Shown: piece by piece, positions 16,272 to 24,766 of the stretch
How the letters are laid out: every line of letters starts with the position of its first letter
How positions within the stretch are numbered: position 1 is the stretch's first letter
NCBI RefSeq assembly: GCF_009467795.1
Contig: NZ_WIAX01000003.1
Coordinates: forward strand, 1 to 51,711
Direction: 5' to 3'
DNA length: 51,711 bases
DNA from: Nesterenkonia halophila
Lineage (GTDB): Bacteria > Actinomycetota > Actinomycetes > Actinomycetales > Micrococcaceae
Position numbers and translations under genes: made by a program
Notes under the pieces: generated by a model
Told to the model about the DNA's origin: nothing
Databases searched by the model: none
The model's input: the letters and a program-made list of their open reading frames with translations, nothing else

Positions 16272-17687
16272 TCAGCCCTGCCGGACCAGCTCCAGGACCT
16301 CGTCGCGGACCTGCTCCATCACCCGGGCGGTGTGGCCCTCGCCGTTGAACCGCAGGAACGGCTCGGTGTTCGACGGCCGCAGGTTGAACCACCAGGTCCC
16401 GTCGGCCGCGCGGACGGTGAGGCCGTCGAGCCGGGAGATCTCGACGTCGCGGTCGGCGAAGGCGGCCTCGACGCGTGCGGCGGCGGCCTGCTTGTCCTGC
16501 ACCTGGGAGTTGATCTCTCCCGAGGCGGCGTAGGGGCTGTATTCGGCGGCCAGCTCGGACAGCGGCCGGGACTGCCCGCCGAGCGCGGCGAGGACGTGCA
16601 TCGCCGCCAGCATGCCGGTGTCTGCGTTGAAGAACTCGCGGAAGTAGTAGTGCGCCGAGTGCTCTCCGCCGAAGATCGCCTGCTCGGCGGCCATCACGGC
16701 CTTGATGTAGGAGTGGCCCACGCGGGTCTCCACCGCTCGGCCGCCCTCGCGCTCCACCAGCTCGGGCACCGCACGGGAGGTGATCAGATTGTGGATGATC
16801 GTCGGGGACTCCTCGCCCTCGGCGCGGGCCCGGGCGATCTCCCGACGGGCGACCAGCGCGGTCACCGCCGACGGCGGGACCGGCTCGCCGCGCTCGTCGA
16901 CGACGAAGCACCGGTCGGCGTCGCCGTCGAAGGCCAGGCCGAGGTCGGCGTCGTGGGCGCGGACGGCGGTCTGCAGATCGCGCAGGTTCTCCGGCTCCAG
17001 CGGGTTCGCCGGGTGGTTGGGGAAGGTGCCGTCGAGCTCGAAGAACAGCGGCACGATGCGCAGCGGCAGCGCCTCGAGATGCTCGTCGCCGAGCACCGCC
17101 GGGGTGGTCAGGCCCGACATCCCGTTGGCGGCGTCGACGACGACGGTCAGCTCCCGCGCTCCGGAGAGGTCGACCAGGCTGCGCAGATAGCGGGCGTAGT
17201 CCGCCAGCAGCTCGGCCTGCTCGACCGGGCCGGGGCGGTCGACCTCCGGGATCGCCTCGCCGTCGTCGAGGGCGTCCAGATAGGTCTGGGCGGCGTCGCG
17301 GATCTCGGTCAGCCCGGTCTCGGCGGAGAGCGGCACGGCCCCGGCCTTCGACATCTTCATCCCGTTGTACTCGGCCGGGTTGTGGCTGGCGGTGAAGACC
17401 ACTCCGGCGGCGTCGCGCTGGCCGGAGGCGAAGTAGAGCATGTCCGTCGAGACCCGGCCCAGCTGGGTGACATGCGCGCCGCGGGCAGCCGCCCCGGCGG
17501 TGAAGGCCTCGGCGAACTCCGCCGAGGAGGGGCGCATGTCACCGCCGACCAGCACCTCGCGGCCGGCGAGGTCGAGGACGTCGACGAAGGCGGCGCCGAC
17601 GGCGCGCACCGACTCGGCGGTGATGGTCTCGCCCACGAGCCCGCGGACGTCGTAGGCCTTGAAAGAGGAGGACAGATCGATGCTCAC
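16272..17687 (-). CDS. manB: Phosphomannomutase/phosphoglucomutase
   Basis: This 471-residue alpha-D-phosphohexomutase interconverts hexose 6- and 1-phosphates for GDP-mannose and glycan synthesis. All four active-site loops are visible: phosphoserine loop TASHNP (99-104, Ser101), metal loop DGDADR (254-259), sugar-specificity loop GEHSAH (341-346) and phosphate-binding loop RPSNTEP (437-443). GEMS/GEHS-type loops fit enzymes that accept mannose and glucose. The GTG start lies 6 bases after a minus-strand -10 TACGAT, so the mRNA is probably leaderless. The divergent neighbour is an MFS transporter. Confidence 0.95.
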   Translation of the reverse strand: MSIDLSSSFKAYDVRGLVGETITAESVRAVGAAFVDVLDLAGREVLVGGDMRPSSAEFAEAFTAGAAARGAHVTQLGRVSTDMLYFASGQRDAAGVVFTASHNPAEYNGMKMSKAGAVPLSAETGLTEIRDAAQTYLDALDDGEAIPEVDRPGPVEQAELLADYARYLRSLVDLSGARELTVVVDAANGMSGLTTPAVLGDEHLEALPLRIVPLFFELDGTFPNHPANPLEPENLRDLQTAVRAHDADLGLAFDGDADRCFVVDERGEPVPPSAVTALVARREIARARAEGEESPTIIHNLITSRAVPELVEREGGRAVETRVGHSYIKAVMAAEQAIFGGEHSAHYYFREFFNADTGMLAAMHVLAALGGQSRPLSELAAEYSPYAASGEINSQVQDKQAAAARVEAAFADRDVEISRLDGLTVRAADGTWWFNLRPSNTEPFLRFNGEGHTARVMEQVRDEVLELVRQG

Positions 17688-17693
17688 GCCTTC

Positions 17694-17807
17694 ATCGTAA
17701 GTCAGTCCGCGGCCCGCGCCGGGTCGGACACCCGCGGCGCCGCCGGGGCCGTGCCCGGGATCGTGCCCGGGATCGTGCCCCGGACCGGCGTCCGGTCGGC
17801 GTAGGCT
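17694..17807. promoter_or_regulatory. Divergent leaderless promoters of manB and MFS gene
   Basis: On the minus strand TACGAT (17699-17694) lies 6 bases before the manB GTG. On the plus strand TAGGCT (17802-17807) lies 7 bases before the MFS GTG. Neither start has a ribosome-binding site. A short tandem repeat fills part of the space between. Confidence 0.6.
17751..17784 (+). repeat. Short tandem repeat of 12 bp
   Basis: GTGCCCGGGATC occurs twice in tandem (17751-17762, 17763-17774), followed by a partial third copy (17775-17784). It lies in the manB/MFS divergent gap and contains the palindrome CCCGGG in each full unit. Confidence 0.85.
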
Positions 17808-17814
17808 GAGTGGA

Positions 17815-19026
17815 GTGAACGACGACGCCCGCCCCGCCGACGCCGGCCACCCAGGTCACGAACCGGGCACTGCGGGGTACCGCCGCCTGCTGGCGGGGCT
17901 GTTCTGCATCGGCGTCGCCACCTTCGCCCAGCTGTACTCGCCGCAGGGGCTGCTGCCGCTCATCGCCGTCGACCAGGGCGTCGCCGCCGACCGGGCCGCG
18001 CTGACGATCTCCACGGCCACGCTGGGCCTGGCCCTCGGCGTCATTCCGTGGTCCTATCTCGGCGACGCGGCGGGGAGACGGCGCACGATGCTCTGGTCGG
18101 TGAGCCTGGCCTGCGTGTGTGCGCTGGTCGCCGCCGTCGTCGACGCCTTCCCGGCGGTGCTCGTCGCGCGCGGCCTGGAGGGGCTGATGCTCGGCGGGGT
18201 GCCGGCGCTCGCCGTCGCGCACCTGAACGCCGAGGTCAGCCCGCGGGCCGCAGCGGTCGCCGCCGGGACCTACGTCTCCGGGACGACTCTCGGAGGGTTG
18301 AGCGGCCGTCTGCTGGCCGCGCCGATCGGCGAGGCGCTGGGCTGGCGGGTCGGCGTGCACGCGGTGACGCTGCTGGCCGGGATCTGCGTGCTGCTGGCGG
18401 TGTGGCTGCTGCCGCGCGCCCGGTGCGAGGTGCGCCGGGCCCGGGGGATCGGTGCGGCGTCCGCGGCGCTGACGGCGAACCTGCGCTCGCCGCGGCTGTG
18501 GGTCATCTACCTGCAGGCGATGCTGACGATGGGCGGCTTCGTCGCGATGTACAACTATCTGGGCTTCCACCTGACCGGCCCGCCCTTCGGGCTGCCGGTG
18601 TGGCTGACGGCCTTCGTCTTCCTGGCCTATCTGGCCGGCACCTGGTCCTCGCCCTGGGCGGGCCGGTTGGCCTCCCGACACGCTCGGCGACCGGTCCTGC
18701 TGGCCGGCAACGGGCTGATGATCGTCGGGGTGCTGCTCACGCTGGTGCCGCACACGGCGGCCGTCATCGTCGGGGTGGTGGTGCTGACCGGCGGGTTCTT
18801 CGCCGCCCATGCGGTGGCCGCCGGATGGGCCGGCGCGGCGGCGGTCGGCGGAGCCGCTCAGTCGGCCTCGCTCTACACGCTGGGGTACTACGCCGGGTCG
18901 TCGATCTTCGGCTATCTCGGCGGGACCTTCCTGCACCTGGGCGGATGGCCGGCCACGGTGGGGATGGTCGTCGGGCTGGCGGCCACGGCCACTGTGCTCG
19001 CCGCCGTCGTGCTGCCGCGGGACTGA
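17815..19026 (+). CDS. MFS transporter, YnfM-like
   Basis: This 403-residue carrier has about twelve membrane segments. It resembles the YnfM/AraJ branch of drug or metabolite exporters: FAQLYSPQGLLPLIAVDQGV in helix 1, GVIPWSYLGDAAGRRRTML as the MFS loop, GLEGLMLGGVPALAVAHLNAEV in helix 4, and a second loop GRLASRHARRPVLL. The substrate is unknown. The GTG start lies 7 bases after TAGGCT. It is divergent from manB; no functional link is evident. Confidence 0.87.
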   Translation: MNDDARPADAGHPGHEPGTAGYRRLLAGLFCIGVATFAQLYSPQGLLPLIAVDQGVAADRAALTISTATLGLALGVIPWSYLGDAAGRRRTMLWSVSLACVCALVAAVVDAFPAVLVARGLEGLMLGGVPALAVAHLNAEVSPRAAAVAAGTYVSGTTLGGLSGRLLAAPIGEALGWRVGVHAVTLLAGICVLLAVWLLPRARCEVRRARGIGAASAALTANLRSPRLWVIYLQAMLTMGGFVAMYNYLGFHLTGPPFGLPVWLTAFVFLAYLAGTWSSPWAGRLASRHARRPVLLAGNGLMIVGVLLTLVPHTAAVIVGVVVLTGGFFAAHAVAAGWAGAAAVGGAAQSASLYTLGYYAGSSIFGYLGGTFLHLGGWPATVGMVVGLAATATVLAAVVLPRD

Positions 19027-19114
19027 GGGTGCCGGCCCGGCCGCCGTCGGACCCCTGACCGGGACGGCTGTGACGCCGCAGACACCGTCGGGATGCGTGC
19101 CCTAGACTGGCGGC

Positions 19115-20143
19115 GTGGAAATCATCGGAGTGATCGTTCTGGCCGTCCTGCTGGTGCTCGGGGTGCGCGTGCTCCTGGCTCGTCAGGGACGACGGCTCAA
19201 CCGGCGGATCGAGGACGCCGTGACGCCGGAGAACGCCCGCACCGCCGCGCTCGCGCTGACCGACGAGCAGCACCGCGAGGTCTACCGCGCCATCGCCGCC
19301 GATGACGGGCGCCGTGCGCTCGCGACCTTCAAGCAGGCGACCGGCGCCGGCGTGCGGGACTGCATCATCGCGGTGCAGGCGCTGCACCAGTATCCGCAGC
19401 GCGCGCCCTCCGAGCTGCGGCTGGAGGACGAGCTCTCCGGCGTCTCCGACGGTCCCGAAGTCCGCGAGGAGCTCGTCGAGGACGCCATCGACGAGGTGCG
19501 CGACCAGCCCGACGACCAGGCGTCCGGCGGGACCGGAGGCCAGGACGACGACGCCGGAGCGGATGCCGGGGCCGACGAGCCCCGGGACCGGCGCCGCGAC
19601 CAGGACGACGACGGCGGCCCGGTGGCCGAGGCCGATCCCTACACCGGGCGCATCCTCGGCCCCAACGAGGCCGGCATCCCGGACATCCCCGGCGGGGAGC
19701 GGGAGGATGACCGCGCCGCGCGGGACGAGGACCAGGCGGACGCGACTCCGGAGGACGAGGCCGAATCGGCCGATCGATCGGAGTCCGAGACCAGCCCCGG
19801 CGCCGCCGACGGCGAGCCCGCCGAGGACCCCGAGGTCGAGGAGACGGCCCGTCGGCTGCTGGCCGAGTCCGAGTTCTCCCTGGACGAGGAGCTGACCGTC
19901 CCGGAGGAGTGGACTCGGCAGGACGCCCAGGAGGAGCCGGCCGGATTCCACCTGGAGGTCCAGCGGGAGGGCGAGAAGATCACCCTCTCCCACGAGGATC
20001 TCGAGCCGTGGGTCCATGATCAGCTCTACGCGCTGCTGCGCGACGACCACGTCACCGAGGCGGCCCAGCTGCTCTCCGAGCACTCGCCGCTGACCGAGGA
20101 CGAGGCGCATAAGTTCCTGGTGGTCTTCAAGAACCAGGGCTGA
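19115..20143 (+). CDS. Membrane-anchored acidic protein with L7/L12-like helical motifs
   Basis: This 342-residue protein has one N-terminal membrane helix (about 3-22) followed by a cytoplasmic body. Two segments look alike and recall the helical core of ribosomal protein L7/L12: RRALATFKQATGAGVRDCII (about 66-85) and the C-terminal DQLYALLRDDHVTEAAQLLS region. Between them is a strongly acidic, low-complexity linker of about 170 residues rich in Asp, Glu, Gly and Ala. No catalytic motif is visible and I assign no function. The GTG start lies 6 bases after TAGACT, a leaderless arrangement. Confidence 0.75.
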   Translation: MEIIGVIVLAVLLVLGVRVLLARQGRRLNRRIEDAVTPENARTAALALTDEQHREVYRAIAADDGRRALATFKQATGAGVRDCIIAVQALHQYPQRAPSELRLEDELSGVSDGPEVREELVEDAIDEVRDQPDDQASGGTGGQDDDAGADAGADEPRDRRRDQDDDGGPVAEADPYTGRILGPNEAGIPDIPGGEREDDRAARDEDQADATPEDEAESADRSESETSPGAADGEPAEDPEVEETARRLLAESEFSLDEELTVPEEWTRQDAQEEPAGFHLEVQREGEKITLSHEDLEPWVHDQLYALLRDDHVTEAAQLLSEHSPLTEDEAHKFLVVFKNQG

Positions 20144-20224
20144 CCGGGCCGGGGCTGACTCCGGGCCGCGACCTCCGACTGGGCCGGGTCGCACGGGCCG
20201 CCCCGGCCGCCGTCGGACCGTCGA

Positions 20225-21109
20225 TCACTGCTGCGGCAGCTGCTGCTGCCAGTCCTCGGGCAGGTCCTCGGACAGCTGGTCCAGCTCCTCGCGGAGCTGA
20301 TCGAGCTGCTCCTGGTCGACCTCGCCGTCCTCGAGTTGCTGCTCCAGCTCGTCGGAGAGCTCGGTCGGGAAATCGCTGGGCAGCTCCGAGGGCAGATCGC
20401 TGGGGAGCTCGCTCGGCAGGTCCCCGGTGTCGCCCGGGTCGGCGTCCTGCTGCTCCTGCGCGCCGTCGCCCTCCTCGAGGCCGAGCTCCTCCTCGAACTG
20501 CTGATAGTCGTCGAAGAACGTCATCACCGATGAGGCGATCATGATCGTCATGACCAGCGCGATGATCGTGCCGAGCGCGCCGGTGATGGCGCCGCCGATG
20601 CCCAGTCCGCGGCCGCGGCGCTTCACCGCGGCGATGATGCCGACGATGACCGCCACCGGGCCGAGCAGCAGACTGAGGAGTCCGACGAACGGGATGAACG
20701 AGAGCACCAGAGCGATGATGCCCAGCACCAGGGCGGTGACGCCCATGCCGGTGCGCTGCGGAGGTTCGCCGCCCCAGGTCGAGGGGCCCGGCTGGCCGGC
20801 GCCGGGCGGGTAGTTGCCGGGCGGTTGAGCGCCGCCGTAGCCGCCGCCGTACGGGCCGGCCGCCTCCTGCGGGGGATGGCCGGTCTGGCTGGTCGCGCCC
20901 CAGCCGGCCTGCGGGTCGTGCGGGACCGGGTAGGCCGGCTCGGGCCGGGCGGCGTCGGCGGAGGCCTGCGGGGCATCGACCGGCGGCTGCGGCGCGGCGG
21001 GGGCCTCGGCGTCGCGGTCCGGCCGGGCGCTGGCGCCGAAGGCCTCCTCGCCGTCGTGCCGGTCCTCGGGGTGCTCCGGGTGCTGGCGTCCCTGCGGGGT
21101 GTCGGTCAT
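20225..21109 (-). CDS. DUF4190-type membrane protein with Pro/Gly-rich and acidic tails
   Basis: This 294-residue protein starts with a Pro/Gly/Tyr-rich cytoplasmic region (1-115). Two closely spaced membrane helices (about 122-165 and 172-195) follow, joined by KRRGRGLGIGGAITGALGT, typical of the DUF4190 group. The C-terminal 90 residues are very acidic and contain a repeat of the type LPSELPSDLPSELPSD. AGGAGG precedes the ATG. The function of this family is not known. Confidence 0.75.
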   Translation of the reverse strand: MTDTPQGRQHPEHPEDRHDGEEAFGASARPDRDAEAPAAPQPPVDAPQASADAARPEPAYPVPHDPQAGWGATSQTGHPPQEAAGPYGGGYGGAQPPGNYPPGAGQPGPSTWGGEPPQRTGMGVTALVLGIIALVLSFIPFVGLLSLLLGPVAVIVGIIAAVKRRGRGLGIGGAITGALGTIIALVMTIMIASSVMTFFDDYQQFEEELGLEEGDGAQEQQDADPGDTGDLPSELPSDLPSELPSDFPTELSDELEQQLEDGEVDQEQLDQLREELDQLSEDLPEDWQQQLPQQ

Positions 21110-21203
21110 CGGATCCTCCTGCGGTCGGGCTCGTGCCGGGGTCTCGAGCGCTGACTCCAGTCTGCCAGCACCCTCGGCCGCGGCCCGGCGCTCCCCGCCC
21201 GGC

Positions 21204-21491
21204 TCAGAAGTCGCGCGCGGTCTCCGCGCTGCGGGCGCCGACGCGGACCAGGTGGATGCGGCGGGTCAGGCGGATCACCGGCCGGATGAGCAGCTGGATG
21301 CTGCCGATGAGGAACAGCCAGGTCCCGACGACAGTGGTGCTGGTGAAGAAGAAGAGCACGCTGCCGATGGTGAACCAGACGGCGATGAGGATGTCGTTGA
21401 TGATGCTCAGGACCTCGTAGCGTCCGCGGATCACCAGTTCCTCGTGGCCGATGTGCAGCGTCAGCGGCTGGGATGTCGAGCGATCGGTCAT
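21204..21491 (-). CDS. YrhK-domain small membrane protein
   Basis: This 95-residue protein has a YrhK-like domain. GHEELVIRGRYEVLSIINDIL leads into two membrane helices (about 36-52 and 57-74), ending RPVIRLTRRIHLVR. The family is small and uncharacterised. The ATG lies 6 bases after a minus-strand -10 TAGCCT and has no ribosome-binding site, so it is probably leaderless. It lies upstream of the DUF4190 gene on the same strand but is separated by about 95 bases. Confidence 0.8.
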   Translation of the reverse strand: MTDRSTSQPLTLHIGHEELVIRGRYEVLSIINDILIAVWFTIGSVLFFFTSTTVVGTWLFLIGSIQLLIRPVIRLTRRIHLVRVGARSAETARDF

Positions 21492-21661
21492 CCGGCCAGG
21501 CTAGCCGGGGGCGGAGGTCCGGGGGAGGGGCCGGGCGGCTGAGTCGACAGTGCTGCACACGTGGAGTGTCACGCCGAGGGCGCCTTCGCCCAATCCGCGC
21601 CACATCAGGCGTGCATCTCGCGAGGTCGGAGCAGACGCATACAGCGGTGTGCTGACACAGA

Positions 21662-21703
21662 AGACGTGCCGGGGCATCGGGCGAACGACGTCCCGGCACG
21701 TCT
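21662..21703 (-). terminator. Hairpin downstream of tRNA-Ser
   Basis: AGACGTGCCGGG (21662-21673) pairs perfectly with CCCGGCACGTCT (21692-21703), a 12-bp stem, immediately past the 3' end of the minus-strand tRNA-Ser. Confidence 0.75.
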
Positions 21704-21708
21704 CAGAG

Positions 21709-21796
21709 CGGAGCGCGTGGGATTCGAACCCACGGGACGGGGTCGCCGCCCACCGGTTTTCAAGACCGGCTCCTTCGGCCGCTCGGACAGCGCTCC
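21709..21796 (-). tRNA. tRNA-Ser (anticodon TGA)
   Basis: This is an 88-base class II tRNA. The acceptor is GGAGCGC/GCGCTCC, and the anticodon stem CCGGT/ACCGG encloses loop CTTGAAA, giving anticodon TGA. The long variable arm is typical of serine tRNAs and the T loop is TTCGAAT. The discriminator is G and CCA is not encoded. A TATAGT -10 lies at 21871-21866 on the minus strand. Confidence 0.96.
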
Positions 21797-21922
21797 AGGG
21801 CAGAGCTTCGGTCTGTGACCGCGGCCGCTGAGCGGGGCCGCGCAGATGTGAAACTCTGGGGGAAGACTATACGGGAGACCGCGTCCCGGCATCGAGTCGG
21901 GCCCGAGCGCAGGAGCGTGAGC

Positions 21923-22909
21923 ATGCGAGCTGTCGAGTACGCCGAGGCCGGAGGGCCAGAGGTGATCCGCGTGACCGAGGCCGAGACCCCGGTCCCCGCC
22001 GCCGGCGAGGTGCTGATCGAGGTCGCCGCCGCGGGGCTGAACCGCGCCGACCTCGCCCAGCGCGAGGGCAACTATCCGCCGCCGGCCGGCGCCTCGCTCA
22101 CCCCCGGTCTGGAGGTCTCGGGCACTGTGGTCGCCGCTGGGTCGGGCAGCGCGGGCTCGGTCAGCGAGATGGTCGGTCAGCAGGTCGTCGCGCTGCTGGC
22201 CGGCGGCGGCTACGCCGAGAGGGTCGTCGTCGACGCCCGCCATGTGCTGCCGGTGCCCTACGGCGTCGATCTGGTCGACGCCGCCGGACTGATCGAGGTC
22301 GCCACCACGGTGCATTCGACGCTGCGCGACGAGGCCGGCATCCGCCCGGGCGACACCGCACTGATCCACGGCGGCACCGGCGGCATCGGCAGCTTCGCGC
22401 TGCAGTTCCTCCACGCGCTGGGCGTCACGGTGATTACCACCGTCGGCGGCGCGGAGAAGGCCCACGCCGCGAAGGACCTGGGCGCCGCCCACGTCATCGA
22501 CCACCGCGCCGAGGACTTCGCCGCACGCGTCGATGAGATCACCGGCGGCCGCGGCGTCGACGTCATCCTCGACCTCATCGGGGCGAAGTACCTGGAGAAG
22601 AATCTGTCCAGCCTCGCCGTCGACGGCCGGCTGGTGATCATCGGGCTGCAGGGCGGGCGCCGCGCCGAGGCTGACCTGGGGCTGATGCTGGGGCGCCGGC
22701 TGCGGATCATCGCCGCGACGCTGCGCTCCCGCGACGCCGAGACTAAGGCGCGCTTCGTCGCCGGCGTCGGCGAGGAGGTCTGGCCGCTGATCGAGTCCGG
22801 CGACGTCCGCGTGCAGACCGATGCGGTCTTCTCCGTCGACGACGCCGCCGCTGCCCACCGTCATCTGGAGTCGGGCGGCCACCTGGGCAAGGTGCTGCTG
22901 CGCTTCTGA
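21923..22909 (+). CDS. NAD(P)H:quinone oxidoreductase, PIG3 type
   Basis: This 328-residue zinc-free medium-chain dehydrogenase/reductase passes electrons from NADPH to quinones. A GroES-like N-domain has AAAGLNRADLAQREGNYPPP (about 35-54), the family signature of the p53-inducible-gene-3 group. A Rossmann domain shows HGGTGGIGSFALQ. The substrate-side helix ends GGHLGKVLLRF. I choose ATG 21923, which has AGGAG about 7 bases before it, over the GTG 6 bases upstream. No specific partner gene is visible. Confidence 0.92.
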   Translation: MRAVEYAEAGGPEVIRVTEAETPVPAAGEVLIEVAAAGLNRADLAQREGNYPPPAGASLTPGLEVSGTVVAAGSGSAGSVSEMVGQQVVALLAGGGYAERVVVDARHVLPVPYGVDLVDAAGLIEVATTVHSTLRDEAGIRPGDTALIHGGTGGIGSFALQFLHALGVTVITTVGGAEKAHAAKDLGAAHVIDHRAEDFAARVDEITGGRGVDVILDLIGAKYLEKNLSSLAVDGRLVIIGLQGGRRAEADLGLMLGRRLRIIAATLRSRDAETKARFVAGVGEEVWPLIESGDVRVQTDAVFSVDDAAAAHRHLESGGHLGKVLLRF

Positions 22910-22940
22910 GGTGCCGCCGGGCCGGAAGAGCCGGCTTCGG

Positions 22941-22946
22941 TAGACT
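22941..22946 (+). promoter_or_regulatory. -10 element for the 23003 gene
   Basis: TAGACT stands alone without a clear -35. The predicted transcript has a leader of about 50 bases, followed by GGAGGTGGG before the ATG, in contrast to the leaderless genes nearby. Confidence 0.45.
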
Positions 22947-23002
22947 CGTCGCGTCGCCGAGCCTCGGCGTCGTCCGCGGAAGGAACCACAGGTGGAGGTG
23001 GG

Positions 23003-23434
23003 ATGAAGCTGCTGTCTCGGCGCCGTCGGGCGCGTCGGCTGGAGAAGGAGCTCGGCCGCGGACTCTGGCGGCAGGCTCACGACCGATTCGTGCGCGGCCT
23101 CGACCGGTATCACCAGATACTCGAGGGCGTCGACGACGACGCGGCGCACAACGAGCTGGTCCGCCTCGGCGACGAGCTCGCCGAGGCGCTGCCGAGTCTG
23201 CGCGCCTGCTGCGTCGCCGCCCAGCGTCGCTGGCCGGCTGAGGAGATGCGCATCCCCGGCGGCGCGGCGCGGCTGCACTCCGAACTCTCGCGGGCGGCGA
23301 ACCATCTGGCCACCACGGCTGAAGCTGCGGCCATGGTCCGGCTGGGCAGTGCTGAGATCGCTGCGGTGCGACGTCGTGCCGACCGGGTCCTCGAATGCGT
23401 GGAGCAGGCTCGGGCGCTCGCCGACGAGGGCTGA
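23003..23434 (+). CDS. Small alpha-helical hypothetical protein
   Basis: This 143-residue soluble protein is predicted to be nearly all helix, with a very basic N-terminus (LLSRRRRARRLEKEL) and many Leu/Ala/Arg heptad-like stretches. GGAGGTGGG precedes the ATG. I do not recognise a named domain. It follows the quinone oxidoreductase but has its own -10 element. A coding role is supported by the ribosome-binding site and third-position GC. Confidence 0.65.
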   Translation: MKLLSRRRRARRLEKELGRGLWRQAHDRFVRGLDRYHQILEGVDDDAAHNELVRLGDELAEALPSLRACCVAAQRRWPAEEMRIPGGAARLHSELSRAANHLATTAEAAAMVRLGSAEIAAVRRRADRVLECVEQARALADEG

Positions 23435-23561
23435 AGGGTCGATCCGGTCGTCATCTCACTTCCTGGGTCTCCGGCGCGAACGGCTGGCGCGCACGGCCAT
23501 GACCCACGCGAGAGACCGTCGGCCATGTGGGGAACCTCGGAGGATCTGCGGCGGTCCGCGG

Positions 23562-24002
23562 TCAGCGCGCCGGGATGAGACCGGCGCGCTCGCGGGCGAA
23601 GTCGACCATCGAGACCCGGTCCAGCGCCTCGACCTCGTCGGGTGCGTGCCAGCCGACGTCGTCGGTGGAGCCGTCCTGCTCGATCTGCAGCGAGCCGCCG
23701 ACGATGCGGGCGGTGTAGATGATGCGCAGCGCCTGCAGCGGGACGCCCTCGCGGGCCGGGTCCCCGCGGCGGTCACCGGGGATGACCTGCGAGTCGACGG
23801 CCAGCACGCCGGTCAGCTCGACGTCGTAGCCGGTCTCCTCACGGACTTCGCGGACTGCGGCGTCGTCGGGATGCTCGCCGGGCTCGACGCCGCCGCCGGG
23901 CAGCGTCCACCCGCCGCCCAGGGTCTCGTGGTGCCAGTGGGGCAGCAGCATCCGGCCCTCGTCGTCGGTGATGACCGCGTAGGCGGCAGGTCTGATGTCC
24001 AC
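23562..24002 (-). CDS. Nudix hydrolase
   Basis: This 146-residue protein has a complete Nudix box (residues 37-58, G-x5-E-x7-REVREETG), which binds metal and cleaves nucleoside-diphosphate-linked substrates. [18 protein letters not shown] is typical of MutT-like proteins; the substrate cannot be told. The frame is open to 24326, but GTG 24002 begins a normal family N-terminus ([16 protein letters not shown]) and lies 7 bases after a minus-strand -10 TACAGT. The upstream part of the frame is a shadow of the pentapeptide gene. Confidence 0.9.
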   Translation of the reverse strand: MDIRPAAYAVITDDEGRMLLPHWHHETLGGGWTLPGGGVEPGEHPDDAAVREVREETGYDVELTGVLAVDSQVIPGDRRGDPAREGVPLQALRIIYTARIVGGSLQIEQDGSTDDVGWHAPDEVEALDRVSMVDFARERAGLIPAR

Positions 24003-24009
24003 GCCGGGC

Positions 24010-24032
24010 ACTGTAGCACCGGGCGGTAGGCT
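24010..24032. promoter_or_regulatory. Back-to-back leaderless promoters, Nudix and pentapeptide genes
   Basis: The two start codons are only 37 bases apart. The minus-strand -10 TACAGT (24015-24010) and plus-strand -10 TAGGCT (24027-24032) are separated by 11 bases, each 7 bases from its start codon. Their -35 regions must overlap the opposing gene. Confidence 0.6.
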
Positions 24033-24039
24033 CGCGGTC

Positions 24040-24711
24040 ATGACCTCGGCAGCGCACGACGACGCCCCCGCACCGCCGCGGATCGAGCTGGTCGAGCCGG
24101 AGGACCTGATCGGCGGAGACGTCGACCAGCTCGCCCGTCTCGGCCAGGCCGAAGGAATGCGCTTCGCCGGCGCGACGCTGGCCGACGTCGACCTGGCCGG
24201 CGGCAGCATCGTGGGGTGCCGGCTCGATGGGGTGACACTCGACGGCGTCGACCTCACCGGCGCCACAGTCGCCGAGTCGATGATCACCGGGCTGGGTGCG
24301 GCGTATCTCGACGCCCGGCGCACCACCTGGCGGGACGTGGAGATCGCGGACAGCCGGATCGGTGCCGCCGAGCTCTACGACGCCGGACTCGACGGGGTGC
24401 GGATCAGCACGAGCAAGCTGGATCTGGTCAATCTGCGCGGCGCCCGGATCGCCGACGTCGACCTCGTCGACACCCATTTGGTCGAGCTCGATCTGGGAGG
24501 CGCCGAAGCGACGCGACTGCGGCTGCGCGGCTGCCGAGTGGACACGCTGGACCTCACCGACGCGTGGCTGGCCGACGTCGACCTGCGCGGCGCACAGCTG
24601 AGCCGCATCGTCGGGCTGGACCGGATCGGGGGAGCGGTGATCAGTCCCGAGCAGCTGGTCGAGCTCGCCGGGGCCTTCGCCGCGCAGCTGGGCGTGCGCG
24701 TGGTGGAGTGA
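24040..24711 (+). CDS. Pentapeptide-repeat protein
   Basis: This 223-residue protein is mostly a right-handed beta-helix of pentapeptide repeats (A/D-L/x-x-G-x), from about residue 40 to 195; examples are [26 protein letters not shown] and [14 protein letters not shown]. Some members mimic DNA and protect gyrase, but most have no known function, and nothing here shows which applies. I choose ATG 24040, 7 bases after TAGGCT, over an earlier in-frame start. The last 30 residues leave the repeat and form a helix. Confidence 0.88.
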   Translation: MTSAAHDDAPAPPRIELVEPEDLIGGDVDQLARLGQAEGMRFAGATLADVDLAGGSIVGCRLDGVTLDGVDLTGATVAESMITGLGAAYLDARRTTWRDVEIADSRIGAAELYDAGLDGVRISTSKLDLVNLRGARIADVDLVDTHLVELDLGGAEATRLRLRGCRVDTLDLTDAWLADVDLRGAQLSRIVGLDRIGGAVISPEQLVELAGAFAAQLGVRVVE

Positions 24712-24719
24712 GATCTGGG

Positions 24720-24755
24720 GCCGTCGACGACGGCCGTCGACGACGGCCGACGACG
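24720..24755. repeat. Tandem self-complementary 13-bp repeat
   Basis: GCCGTCGACGACG is repeated at 24720-24732 and 24733-24745, with a shortened copy at 24746-24755. GCCGTC-GAC-GACGGC can form a tight hairpin. It lies between convergent genes and may act as a bidirectional terminator. Confidence 0.6.
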
Positions 24756-24766
24756 TGCCGGGTTCG

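Noticed and set aside
16332..17804. 490-residue plus-strand frame opposite manB
   Set aside because: manB on the minus strand shows all four catalytic loops; the opposite frame is a compositional shadow.
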